Source of the DNA: a virus
Length of the DNA stretch: 43,132 bases
Reading direction: 5' to 3' (one strand)
Virus record (IMG/VR): IMGVR_UViG_3300035212_003103
Coordinates: 1 to 43,132 of that record
In this document: positions 11,472 through 19,827 of the stretch, one piece after another
How the letters are laid out: each line of letters begins with the position of its first letter
Position numbering within the stretch: the stretch's first letter is position 1
Translations under genes and position numbers: made by a program
Notes under the pieces: generated by a model
What the model was told of the DNA's origin: nothing
The model's database searches: none
Seen by the model: only the letters and a program-made list of their open reading frames with translations

Positions 11472-11940
11472 AACTTGTTACAGAACTATAAAAAACGAAG
11501 ATGGAAGCTTTCTCTTCCCCTCTAAATCTTAGTATGAAAGTATCCCAACTAAGAGATATTGGAAAAAAAACTTGGGTGGCCCATAGCGGGTAAGTCTTTG
11601 TAGTGAAAAATCACGAATGGTGCAACGAGAACCATTGTTACACCCGAATGTTAAGTAAGCCTTAGATTAGAAATAAATAGCCGACTTCTATTCTTGCAGA
11701 CAAGGGAATAGACTAACTAAGAGTTTTAAAACATAAATTGATACTAATTGATTTTGTAAATTGAATCTTTAAACATTGTAGTTTAAGGGTTTAACTTACT
11801 TTTTTATTGGATTGAATGAGGGAAGTTATGTTTAAACACAGAATATCTTATTCAATTATATATAATAAGCTTATTACACAATAATCTTTATATATAACAA
11901 TAAACAAAGCTAAGTCGGCACTCGGTTTAATGTAATTTAA
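11472..11940 (+). ncRNA. Candidate large structured noncoding RNA
   Basis: The 622-bp gap between genes (11382-12003) has no credible reading frame but many nested stems. Examples are GGAAG/CTTCC near 11503-11518, a perfect 7-bp TCTTAGT/ACTAAGA near 11527-11554, and an outer GGGTG/CACCC stem (about 11574 to 11645) enclosing CCC/GGG, GTGA/TCAC and ATGGT/ACCAT hairpins. Further stems are CTATTC/GAATAG (11687-11710), ATTGAATGAG/CTTATTCAAT (11811-11820/11847-11856), and a long-range GCCGACTT/AAGTCGGC pair (11680-11687 with 11912-11919). The last pair closes the 3' half as one domain. It does not match tmRNA, RNase P or SRP hallmarks that I know. Class comparison to GOLLD or ROOL RNAs, which phages carry, is a guess. 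Confidence 0.55.
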
Positions 11941-12003
11941 GATAAAATTTGTCTCAAATTATATTTGTTGCAATTTGCTATTGGATTTTGTATATTTGAG
12001 CTT

Positions 12004-13338
12004 ATGTCTAAAACTATTTCAAATTATATGCAGCTTATGGAAATGTTTTCTGATCTAGAATCCGAAAGCACATTATACATCTCCTACAATGATGATATTT
12101 TGGACTTTACCGACAAAAGCAAGCAAGATGCCTATAGGTTGGTAATATCGTCTAAAAAGGGCATTTATGAGATTCCTATGTCCAATCCATGGATGATGAA
12201 TCTTTTTAACAGGGCTGCATCAAAAACTATATTTTCAGGCAACAAGAAGATATTGACTTGGAATTGGAAAAATTTTGTTTCTTTTTGTTTTGGAAGATTC
12301 AAAATAAAATTTGAATTTTTTTGTTCAATTATCGATTTGAAGATTATTGAATCATTTTTTGGTTTACGACAAAAAAAGCCAGAAAATTTTAGCGAATGTT
12401 TAAGAAGGCTTAAATTTGTTTTGGATTCTGGGAAATGGCCACAATTACAATCCATTTACAAAAGTGTTTATTTACCGCTAATGTTAGATGTTATACCAGC
12501 ATTGGAATGTGTTGGGATATTAGATCAAGATAGGTTACATGCGTATTATGAGATAAATGGTCAAGAAAATGGTCGTTTGTTGTGTTTTAATGCATACACA
12601 AAGGGATATGTTCCTCATGTCATAACACCAGATCAGAAGCTCGAATTTAAGCCATTAGATTTTGATCAAGTATTTTTATACTTTGATTTTAAGAGCATGG
12701 AAGTAAAAGTACTTCAATGGTTGTCTAAAGATCCAGAACTACAAAAAGTCTGTGAAAGTTCTGATGTGTACAGTTCTGTATATGAACTTATAACAAAAAC
12801 ATCTTGCGATTCGGAAGATAAAAGAAATCTTTGTAAACGATTCTTTTTACCAATTTTTTATGGGATGGGCGTAAATGCCATATCTGAAAATTTAGGACTC
12901 CCAGTAAAGGCAGCAGAATCAATAGTAGAAAGGGTAAAGAGTACATTTTCTGTGGCATACTCATGGATTGAATCATTTCAGAATAAGGCAAAAGAAGAAC
13001 ATGCTGTTTGTGATATTTTTGGTAAAAAAAGAATATTTTTAGAAAAAGAATATAAGGCTAGAAACTTCGTAGTTCAATCTCCAGCAGCAATATTTTGTTT
13101 AGAAAAACTTATACAATTATACAAAAGCTTGAATGGTAAAGCTAAAATCGCTTATAATGTACATGATGGTTATATGCTTTATAGCACAAGAGATAATTTA
13201 AAGGATGTAATTTTAGAATCACAATCCGTTTTGCTTTCTAAAAGTCATTTGTTCCCAGATATGAATTTAAATATTTCGTGTTATGCGGGAAGAAAATTAT
13301 CAGAGCTAAAGAAAATTAACATTAACAAAAGAGAATAA
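12004..13338 (+). CDS. Divergent family A DNA polymerase
   Basis: 444 residues from ATG 12004. Motif A DFKSME (228-233), the O-helix pattern R274-x3-K278-x7-YG (286-287) and motif C VHDG (386-389) are all in order; the Glu usually following His-Asp is Gly here. A segment equivalent to the conserved RxxxNxxxQG stretch reads RNFVVQSPAA. The first 200 residues are in the place of a 3'-5' exonuclease domain, but I cannot find the DxE motif, so proofreading is probably lost. The protein is much shorter than T7 or E. coli Pol I. As the only polymerase in a T4-like replication block, it may be the replicative enzyme (inference). Confidence 0.85.
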   Translation: MSKTISNYMQLMEMFSDLESESTLYISYNDDILDFTDKSKQDAYRLVISSKKGIYEIPMSNPWMMNLFNRAASKTIFSGNKKILTWNWKNFVSFCFGRFKIKFEFFCSIIDLKIIESFFGLRQKKPENFSECLRRLKFVLDSGKWPQLQSIYKSVYLPLMLDVIPALECVGILDQDRLHAYYEINGQENGRLLCFNAYTKGYVPHVITPDQKLEFKPLDFDQVFLYFDFKSMEVKVLQWLSKDPELQKVCESSDVYSSVYELITKTSCDSEDKRNLCKRFFLPIFYGMGVNAISENLGLPVKAAESIVERVKSTFSVAYSWIESFQNKAKEEHAVCDIFGKKRIFLEKEYKARNFVVQSPAAIFCLEKLIQLYKSLNGKAKIAYNVHDGYMLYSTRDNLKDVILESQSVLLSKSHLFPDMNLNISCYAGRKLSELKKININKRE

Positions 13339-13339
13339 A

Positions 13340-13897
13340 ATGAAAAGTATTTGTCAGTCATTTCCGATCACATCTAAAGAATTTGACGAATTAAATAAAA
13401 GTTTTGGAAAGCTTTGTTATTATGCTGCTCATCAACTTCAAAAAAAGAATTGCAAAAATAATTACACTGATGATTTTGATGATATAAATCAAGAATTGCA
13501 ACTTTCAATTATTAGGGCTGGATCTTATTACAAAAGACAAATTTATATTGAGAAGTGTTTTGATAGCGTTTCTGATAAAAAATTCGATTTATTTATAGAA
13601 AAAATTATAAACAAATTAAAAGACTTGTGGCAAAATAGAACTCGCCATGGTGCTAATAGACAAAAGTTTGGAATGAAGCAAGAAATCATTCTAGATAAAA
13701 TTATTGAAAAATTTATTTCAAAAAGTAAAAGACCAAATAGAAATGCTGAACTTGAAATAGATACGAAATTTGCCACATACTGTAAGGCTATTGTTTGGAA
13801 TGGTCAAAAAAGTATGGGCAAAAAAATAACCAGAGAAAAGGCCATTCGATCTGGCCAAGTTTCTCTATCTGAATTTGATTATCTTAATGGCGAATAA
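13340..13897 (+). CDS. Conserved phage protein, possible late-sigma-like factor
   Basis: 185 residues; starts one base after the polymerase stop. The acidic DDFDDINQELQLSIIRAGSYY (residues about 44-64) followed by a basic, aromatic helix resembles sigma region 2 layout. A conserved-looking LWQNRTRHGANRQKFG block and a C-terminal GKKITREKAIRSG block follow. T4 late sigma gp55 happens to have the same length, but sequence similarity is not evident to me. It lacks a clear region 4. Sigma-like function is a weak inference; conserved phage protein is the safe call. Confidence 0.6.
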   Translation: MKSICQSFPITSKEFDELNKSFGKLCYYAAHQLQKKNCKNNYTDDFDDINQELQLSIIRAGSYYKRQIYIEKCFDSVSDKKFDLFIEKIINKLKDLWQNRTRHGANRQKFGMKQEIILDKIIEKFISKSKRPNRNAELEIDTKFATYCKAIVWNGQKSMGKKITREKAIRSGQVSLSEFDYLNGE

Positions 13898-13908
13898 ATA
13901 CAGTCAAT

Positions 13909-13988
13909 GGAGAGTGGGGTAATAGATTGTCGGGAACTTATACATTATAGATAATTTCAAATCCTAGTATTACAATCCTCCACTCTTT
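13909..13988. repeat. Long interrupted hairpin between genes
   Basis: Nested arms pair in register: AGAGTGG (13911-13917) with CCACTCT (13980-13986), GTAATA (13919-13924) with TATTAC (13968-13973), and GAACTTAT (13934-13941) with ATAATTTC (13951-13958, one mismatch). Total span is about 80 nt. It could be a small RNA, a transcript-end structure, or a DNA-level element. Confidence 0.5.
13927..13955 (+). promoter_or_regulatory. Sigma-70-like promoter candidate for the helicase gene
   Basis: TTGTCG (13927-13932), 17-bp spacer, GATAAT (13950-13955). It lies inside the long hairpin, and a terminator-like stem (13996-14024) would fall in the resulting leader, so attenuation is conceivable. Confidence 0.3.
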
Positions 13989-13995
13989 ATTTTTA

Positions 13996-14025
13996 AAAGC
14001 CCTATTTACTCGGTGTGGGTTTTTT
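13996..14025 (+). terminator. Probable intrinsic terminator / attenuator
   Basis: AAAGCCC and GGGTTTTTT can pair (one G-U) around a 14-nt loop, followed directly by a T-run. It lies after the 13340-13897 gene and 30 bp before the DnaB-like gene. The loop is large, so efficiency is uncertain. Confidence 0.5.
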
Positions 14026-14054
14026 GTTAGTTTCCTAAACAGGAGATAAACAAA

Positions 14055-15581
14055 ATGCGAGAGTTAACACCAGAAGAGCAAGACAAGTTAGAATCGCTCA
14101 CAGACCCAGATGTAATAAAGTCAAAATTTTCATGGGATGATACATTTCAAAGAAAGCTTCTTAGCATGTTGCTTGTGGATAAGCACATGCTAGTTCAAAG
14201 CATCGACAAGTTAAAGCCTACCTATTTCAGTAATGAAGCACATGTTATAATTTGCAAATTGCTTTTTTCTTTCTTTGAGAAATACAGAGAATGTCCAGAC
14301 ATAGATATTATTAGACAATCTTTAAGTGATCAGCTAAAAGATCGTGATAGATCGATTCAACTCTATCATATAGCTGAATTGGAAGCGATATATGACTATT
14401 ATGTTGCTGGGATTGAAACAAGAGAATACCTCTTAGATAAAGTTACTTATTTTGCAAAAGTTCAAGCAATCAAAGTTGCATTTCATGATTGTTTGCAAAA
14501 AATGTCAGAAGCTCCAGAAGACGAAAAGACATGGAGTTATGTTTACGAAAAAATGCGTGAGGCGATGAGTATAGATCGCAACTATGAGCCTGGTCTTGAA
14601 TATTTTTTAAATATCGAAGAGATGTTTAAAAGAATGGAAAATCGGTTTGAAGGAAAGGAAAGATATACATCATCTTTTGAGTCCATAGACAATGCTTTAA
14701 CTGGTGGTGGTTTATTTCATGGTCAGATTGGATCATGGATTGGTTTGCCTGGAACTGGCAAAAGCTTGGCATTGGTAAAGGCTGCTGTCGCAAATGTTTT
14801 ATTGGGTCATAAAGTTTTGTACTTAACGATGGAAATGGATGAGGTTGGAATTGCCCAAAGGTTTACTTCGCAATTCGCCAAAATAGATATAAATCTTTTG
14901 CGAACATCCAAAGAAGAGGTAAAAAGAACACTCGCTGAATTTTCTCAAGATAAAGAGGAGAAAAATCTATTAATTGTTAAGCAATTTGCTGGTGGCTCGA
15001 TAGATGTGAATGGTGTTAGGGCATTTTGCTCACAACTTGAAGTTAGGGGTTGGAAGCCAGGGCTTATAATAATAGATTATGTAGGTGAAATGAAAGATGA
15101 TCCTAATGTTAAGAAATACGAGAGTGCGTACAAAATATTGAGAGATCTTAGAGGATTTGGTGTCGAAAAGCAGCATTGTACTTTGACTTGTGTGCAACCA
15201 AATCAGACTGCCGCAAAGCTTGAAATTTCTCAGTATATTGATGAATCAAACATAGGAACATCTTTTGATCAGTTTAAGCCATTAGATGCATTTTGGTCTA
15301 TTAATCAGCAAACGATAGAAAAAGATGCAGAGGTTGGTCGTGGATTTGTGATAAAGCATCGAGATGGAAGATCCAGATTCCCGTTTAAAATGGGTTTTGA
15401 TTATAGCATGGGAACTTTGGATATATTTGAAATATCGAAGGATAGATATAAACAACTTTTGAGTTCTGTGCAGCAAAAAAGATCTGAGGACATTGAATTT
15501 GACACATACTCAGTAGATAAAAAAAAGAAACCTTTTAAGAAAAATGAAAACAATAGTGTAATAGAAGCAGATGAGGAATAA
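14055..15581 (+). CDS. dnaB: Replicative DNA helicase (DnaB/gp41-like)
   Basis: 508 residues, close to T4 gp41 and DnaB in size. An N-terminal helical domain (about 25-170) precedes a RecA-like core with Walker A GLPGTGKS (230-237), YLTMEM after it and Walker B LIIIDY (337-342). HRDGRSRFPF near residue 440 occupies the place of the arginine finger/C-terminal motifs. It would unwind the fork 5'-3' and recruit primase. AGGAGA lies 9 nt before ATG. The next gene starts one base after its stop. Confidence 0.92.
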   Translation: MRELTPEEQDKLESLTDPDVIKSKFSWDDTFQRKLLSMLLVDKHMLVQSIDKLKPTYFSNEAHVIICKLLFSFFEKYRECPDIDIIRQSLSDQLKDRDRSIQLYHIAELEAIYDYYVAGIETREYLLDKVTYFAKVQAIKVAFHDCLQKMSEAPEDEKTWSYVYEKMREAMSIDRNYEPGLEYFLNIEEMFKRMENRFEGKERYTSSFESIDNALTGGGLFHGQIGSWIGLPGTGKSLALVKAAVANVLLGHKVLYLTMEMDEVGIAQRFTSQFAKIDINLLRTSKEEVKRTLAEFSQDKEEKNLLIVKQFAGGSIDVNGVRAFCSQLEVRGWKPGLIIIDYVGEMKDDPNVKKYESAYKILRDLRGFGVEKQHCTLTCVQPNQTAAKLEISQYIDESNIGTSFDQFKPLDAFWSINQQTIEKDAEVGRGFVIKHRDGRSRFPFKMGFDYSMGTLDIFEISKDRYKQLLSSVQQKRSEDIEFDTYSVDKKKKPFKKNENNSVIEADEE

Positions 15582-15582
15582 C

Positions 15583-16065
15583 ATGGCAGAAGCACCAAAT
15601 GAAAAGATTGTTGTAAAAGTAAATAATAAAGATCTAGTTCTAGATCCAGACAATATGATTTTTAATGAATTTACTTTAAGCAATTATATGGATAGAGAGT
15701 ACGCTTGGATTGACTATTATGGAAAGCAATTAGAAATATCTAACAAAGAGCTTTCTATGGCAGAGCTTGCTTATGAAACAAAATTTAACGAGCTTTACAT
15801 ATCATTTAAAGACGAGGGCGGATCTGATGGTTATTGCAAAGCTAAAGCTCAATCAAATTCTGAATGCGTTAAGCTTTACGAGTACACTATCGACAGAAAA
15901 ACCACGGTAGGTCTCATAAAATCGCATTTAAAGGCGTGGGATAAAAATCATGACAATGCTCAAAATCGTGGCCATACTCTTAGAAAAGAATTAGATAAAT
16001 TGAATAGAGATATATACGAAAAGAAAGATGATGGTCTTTGTAATGCCGAAGATTTATTAAAGTAA
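15583..16065 (+). CDS. Conserved phage protein, possible UvsY-like mediator
   Basis: 160 residues from ATG 15583, chosen because GAGGAATAAC lies just upstream. The helical middle and C-terminal parts (MDREYAWIDYYGKQLEISNK; LKAWDKNHDNAQNRGHTLRK) resemble the layout of T4 UvsY-type recombination mediators. UvsX- and gp32-like partners are encoded 5-7 kb downstream. The link to UvsY is by layout and context only; another small structural or replication protein is possible. Confidence 0.6.
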   Translation: MAEAPNEKIVVKVNNKDLVLDPDNMIFNEFTLSNYMDREYAWIDYYGKQLEISNKELSMAELAYETKFNELYISFKDEGGSDGYCKAKAQSNSECVKLYEYTIDRKTTVGLIKSHLKAWDKNHDNAQNRGHTLRKELDKLNRDIYEKKDDGLCNAEDLLK

Positions 16066-16079
16066 AAAGCGGAGAAAAA

Positions 16080-16580
16080 ATGAAAAAAAATATTAGATGG
16101 GTTGTTAAGGATGATATTAAAGAAATTGCGGAGATAGAAAAAAATTGTTTTTCTCACCCTTGGAATGAAAAAGATTTTATAGAATGTTTAAGTGATAAAA
16201 ATAGGATATGTAAAGTTATAGAAGAAGAAAGTAAAGTTATTGGTTTTATGGTATACGAATTAAAAAACAAAAAATTCGAAATTTTAAATATCGGAATAAA
16301 GCCAGAACTTCAAAAAAAAGGCTATGGAAAAGTACTGGTTTCTCAATTAACCGATAAATTGCAAAATGGACATAGAACAGAAATAGATGTTTTAATTTGC
16401 GATAAATATTTAGAAGGTCATTTGTTTTTCAAAAAATTAGGATTTAAAGCCCTATGGATTGAAAAAGATTTCTTCTCAGAAAATAACGAAAAAAATGACG
16501 CTTATTTTTTTAACTATACAACAAAAAAAGAAATAATTCAAAAAGAAAGATGCATTTTGGAACAGAACGAAAAAGGATGA
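16080..16580 (+). CDS. GNAT-family N-acetyltransferase (RimI-like)
   Basis: 166 residues. N-terminal IRWVVKDDIKEIAEIEKNCF, the acetyl-CoA binding loop PELQKKGYGK (about residues 78-87) and FFKKLGFK (117-124) are standard GNAT features and resemble RimI. It would transfer an acetyl group to a protein N-terminus or small amine; the target is unknown. GGAGAAAA lies just upstream. The stop is 2 bp before the dCMP deaminase start. Confidence 0.82.
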   Translation: MKKNIRWVVKDDIKEIAEIEKNCFSHPWNEKDFIECLSDKNRICKVIEEESKVIGFMVYELKNKKFEILNIGIKPELQKKGYGKVLVSQLTDKLQNGHRTEIDVLICDKYLEGHLFFKKLGFKALWIEKDFFSENNEKNDAYFFNYTTKKEIIQKERCILEQNEKG

Positions 16581-16582
16581 TT

Positions 16583-17020
16583 ATGAATTGGAATTTAAGA
16601 TTTTTAAATTTAGCAAAACATGTTTCTGAGTGGAGCAAAGATCCATCCACACAAGTTGGTGCTGTTATTTTTGACGATAAAAACAGAATAGTATCAATTG
16701 GTTATAATGGTTTTCCAAAGAGCGTAGCCGATGATCCAAATAAATACGCTGATAGAAATATAAAATACAAAATGGTTGTACACGCTGAAATAAATGCAAT
16801 TTTATTTGCACAAAGAGATGTGTCTGGATGTTCCATAGCAACTTACCCTTTTATGCCATGTTCTAATTGTGCAAGTGTGATAATTCAATCTGGAATTAGC
16901 AATTGTATTGCTCCAAAAATTAAAGGCCAATTGGCAGAAAGATGGAGCGAATCATGTGAGCTTGCATCTAATATGTTTAGTGAAGCTGGAGTTGATTTGA
17001 TTTTATACGATTTTGATTAA
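16583..17020 (+). CDS. Deoxycytidylate deaminase
   Basis: 145 residues from ATG 16583, with AAAGG 6-10 nt upstream; earlier starts would lie inside the GNAT gene. HAEINA (68-73, zinc ligand His and catalytic Glu) and PCSNC (92-96) form the zinc site. DPSTQVGAV and GYNGFP are typical of dCMP deaminases. It converts dCMP to dUMP for dTMP synthesis, or for modified pyrimidine pathways in phages. No thymidylate synthase is seen in the window. Confidence 0.9.
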   Translation: MNWNLRFLNLAKHVSEWSKDPSTQVGAVIFDDKNRIVSIGYNGFPKSVADDPNKYADRNIKYKMVVHAEINAILFAQRDVSGCSIATYPFMPCSNCASVIIQSGISNCIAPKIKGQLAERWSESCELASNMFSEAGVDLILYDFD

Positions 17021-18021
17021 TCTATTAGCTCCCAAACACTTATTTTGTTTTCACTATCTTTTCCTTTTTCCAATAATAAACCTTCTTCAATTTCTTTTTG
17101 ATATATGTAAATTTGATCGTTTTTAATATTCCAAAGACCATAGAAAAAATTTTCTTCTCCGAATGCTGTAATGGTTTTGTTTTGATTTAAAAAAACAACA
17201 CCTATATCTTTTATTGCATTTCCTTCCTTAAGTTTTAGCCAAGCTTTTTTTGTTGTTGGTAAATTTGGAAATTTAAAAACATTTAAAATATTTTCTATTC
17301 CAATGTTGTAATAAATGTGATGAGTGTGATGAAATCTTTGTCCTAATAGGCTATGATCATAAATTCTATTGTCACCAGTCATGTAAGATGTTTTAACTGG
17401 GTGTATTTTCAATAATCTTAGGGCCAATCCAAGGCAATGATCACCCCAACCAGAAAGTAATTTTGTTCTATAATTAAAAACTTTTTTAACTATATTTGAA
17501 TTTATCATCATTTGCATTGTTTTATTATTTAAACAAGATATTTCCCATTCGTGTAATGGTCCTAAACCTCTTTTATACCAACAATTTTTTCCAATATATT
17601 CAGCAACTAAAAATTCTTCTTTTTGAAAATGATCTTGTATTTCCCCGCAAGCATATGTTGGAAATTCTTCATTGAAGTCATCATTCAATGAATCTATAAG
17701 ACCATCAACATTTGTTACTGAGTCTTCATCAATTGATATTAACCATTTGAAATTATCAACAGTATCTTGATCTAAATCTCTAAAATAACCATTTCTTTTA
17801 AATGATGGTTGATCATTTTCATAACGAACTATAGATATTTTTGTGTTTTCAGTTTGATATTTTTCTATGATATCTTCAGCAAAGCTATTTTCGTTTTTTG
17901 GACCAAGTAAGAATACACATTCTATTTTTTTAGATTTATTTTCTAAGCAATATTCTAAAAAATTTTCTAATCTTTTTTTACCTTTTTCTGTTGCCAAGAC
18001 AACAAATTTAGCATCATTCAT
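17017..18021 (-). CDS. GT-A-like glycosyltransferase
   Basis: 334 residues. A Rossmann-like N-terminus (FVVLATEKGKKR) is followed by WLISIDEDSV, where DED fits the DxD metal motif of GT-A enzymes. GPLHEWE and LSGWGDHCLGLAL after it recall Fringe-like (GT31) enzymes, in which a late acidic/His motif follows. The start lies 1 bp after the UDP-galactopyranose mutase stop, so both are one operon; a galactofuranosyl transferase is a reasonable inference. Acceptor unknown. Confidence 0.65.
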   Translation of the reverse strand: MNDAKFVVLATEKGKKRLENFLEYCLENKSKKIECVFLLGPKNENSFAEDIIEKYQTENTKISIVRYENDQPSFKRNGYFRDLDQDTVDNFKWLISIDEDSVTNVDGLIDSLNDDFNEEFPTYACGEIQDHFQKEEFLVAEYIGKNCWYKRGLGPLHEWEISCLNNKTMQMMINSNIVKKVFNYRTKLLSGWGDHCLGLALRLLKIHPVKTSYMTGDNRIYDHSLLGQRFHHTHHIYYNIGIENILNVFKFPNLPTTKKAWLKLKEGNAIKDIGVVFLNQNKTITAFGEENFFYGLWNIKNDQIYIYQKEIEEGLLLEKGKDSENKISVWELID

Positions 18022-18022
18022 T

Positions 18023-19141
18023 TTAAATCTCCAAAAATTTATTACATTTGCTTATTGCAGATGCCATAGTCGCATCTAGATCTAGGTACTTATATTCACC
18101 AAGTCTTCCACCAAATACTATATTTGATGATTTTATTGAATTGTATTTTTTATAAATATCTGAATTTTTTTCATTTCTAATAGGATAAAAAGGATCTGGG
18201 TTTTCTTTAAATGAAACTGGATGATCATAAGTTATTATGCTAATTTCTGATTCATTTTTTTTTGTATAATGCTTTGTTAATTCGCCATGTTTATAAAAAT
18301 GTTTGTGTTCTATTGATCTTATGTATGGAACATCTTCATCGGCATAATTTATAACGGCATTACCTTGAAAGTCGCCTTTGTATTCTTCTTTCGTAAATCT
18401 TAATGTGTTGTAATCAAGGTTACCAAATTCATAATCGTAGTATTCATCTATTGGGCCAGTATAGATTATGGTTTTTGCCATAGATGATAATTTATCTTTA
18501 TTTTTTATAAAATCAACATTCGTATCCACATCAATTCCATCAAGTAACTTTTTGACAAAATTTGTATACCCATTTTTGGGAATACCCTGATATTTTGTGG
18601 TGAAATAATTTTCATCATATGTCAGTCTGATTGGAAGTCTTTGAATTATCGATGTTGGTAATTCTTTTGGTTCTTTTAGCCATTGTTTTTTTGTATATCC
18701 ATAAAAAAACTTTTTGTATATTTCTTCTCCGACCATTGATAAAGCCCATTCTTCAAAGTTTTTGGGATTTTCAAATTTAATTTTCACATTTTCTAATTTC
18801 TCAATTGCTTCAGATGGTTTTTTTACGCCCCACAACTGATGCATGGTCATTAGATTGATTGGAAATGAATATATTGTTCCACCAGATAATACTTTTGGCC
18901 TATTGATAAATGGAATAAATTCTTCAAATTGATTTACAAAATTCCATATCTCAGAGCTATGAGTGTGAAAAATATGTGCGCCATAAGAGGAAACATAATA
19001 GTCTTGAAATGGCACATCATGGGCAGCACCAGCGATATGATCTTTCTTTTCAATTACTAAACATTTTTTGCCATGATCGGTAGCTCTTCTTGCGAAGGTA
19101 GATCCAAAAAAACCTGATCCAACTATAAGAAAGTCATACAT
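18023..19141 (-). CDS. glf: UDP-galactopyranose mutase
   Basis: 372 residues, the usual length. An N-terminal FAD-binding GSGFFGS (8-14) and IEKKDHIAG are followed by YGAHIFHT, and later by KQWLKEP, RLPIRLTYD, and C-terminal GRLGEYKYLDLDATM, all hallmarks of Glf. It isomerises UDP-galactopyranose to UDP-galactofuranose using reduced FAD. First gene of a two-gene minus-strand unit with a glycosyltransferase. A phage-borne copy implies that the phage changes a glycan (its own or the host's). Confidence 0.93.
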   Translation of the reverse strand: MYDFLIVGSGFFGSTFARRATDHGKKCLVIEKKDHIAGAAHDVPFQDYYVSSYGAHIFHTHSSEIWNFVNQFEEFIPFINRPKVLSGGTIYSFPINLMTMHQLWGVKKPSEAIEKLENVKIKFENPKNFEEWALSMVGEEIYKKFFYGYTKKQWLKEPKELPTSIIQRLPIRLTYDENYFTTKYQGIPKNGYTNFVKKLLDGIDVDTNVDFIKNKDKLSSMAKTIIYTGPIDEYYDYEFGNLDYNTLRFTKEEYKGDFQGNAVINYADEDVPYIRSIEHKHFYKHGELTKHYTKKNESEISIITYDHPVSFKENPDPFYPIRNEKNSDIYKKYNSIKSSNIVFGGRLGEYKYLDLDATMASAISKCNKFLEI

Positions 19142-19170
19142 ATTGTTGCCCTTTGTTTCTATATTATTTT

Positions 19171-19797
19171 ATGGTTAGAATAGAAACAATACAAAAAGAA
19201 TTATCAATTCTTTTAAATAAAAAGATTATAAACGGTAAGGTCTTATTACAAAATTGTAAATTTATAGATGAAAACTCAAGAAAAACGCCAGCATATGGAG
19301 ATTATATGTATGCTCCGTTTTATTATCATCTTGGTAAATTTGTAAAACCAAAAAATGTTTTTTCATGGAATTTTACTCTTGGTTTTTTGGAAAAATGTTT
19401 TTTCATGTCATGCAAAGAAACAGAAATATTTTTTTCATTTAGAAAAAAAGATGAAAATCTATATTTTTCTCCAAGGATGGGTTCTTATAATGTAAAAAAG
19501 TCTTTCAAGAAAGAATTTGATTTTTATCATGGTTCGATTCATGATGATGAAATAAACGATAAGATAACAAGCCAAAAGTGGGATTGTTTTTTTATTACTG
19601 ATGAAAATTCTTATGATGATTTGCTTTATTATTTAGATATTTCTTGGAAGAATATGGCTGATGGCGGGATCATTGTTGTTGAGTATATAAAAGATTTGAA
19701 AAAAATGAAAAATGCCTTTTATGCTTTTGCAGAAAGTGTAGAAAAAGAACCAATTATTTACAATACTAGATATGGCACAGGTATTTTACAAAAATAA
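19171..19797 (+). CDS. Divergent methyltransferase-like protein
   Basis: 208 residues from ATG 19171; the frame is open from a TTG at 19153 but ATG is preferred. The layout resembles a class I methyltransferase fold: YAPFYYHLGKF, then WDCFFITDE and a late strand NMADGGIIVVEYI. The Gly-rich SAM loop is not obvious (SWNFTLGFLEKC stands in its place), so activity is uncertain. It is divergent from glf, with the two starts 29 bp apart. Confidence 0.55.
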   Translation: MVRIETIQKELSILLNKKIINGKVLLQNCKFIDENSRKTPAYGDYMYAPFYYHLGKFVKPKNVFSWNFTLGFLEKCFFMSCKETEIFFSFRKKDENLYFSPRMGSYNVKKSFKKEFDFYHGSIHDDEINDKITSQKWDCFFITDENSYDDLLYYLDISWKNMADGGIIVVEYIKDLKKMKNAFYAFAESVEKEPIIYNTRYGTGILQK

Positions 19798-19827
19798 TAC
19801 TATATTAGAATAAATTATGAGGAATTT

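Noticed and set aside
11472-11940. Group I intron or tmRNA
   Set aside because: No upstream exon exists, the core P7/P3-type and tmRNA end motifs are not seen, and the polymerase starts cleanly after it.
13911-13986. tRNA gene
   Set aside because: A 7-bp end stem spans 76 nt, but no D-arm, anticodon arm or T-loop pairing fits on either strand; inner arms form one long stem instead.
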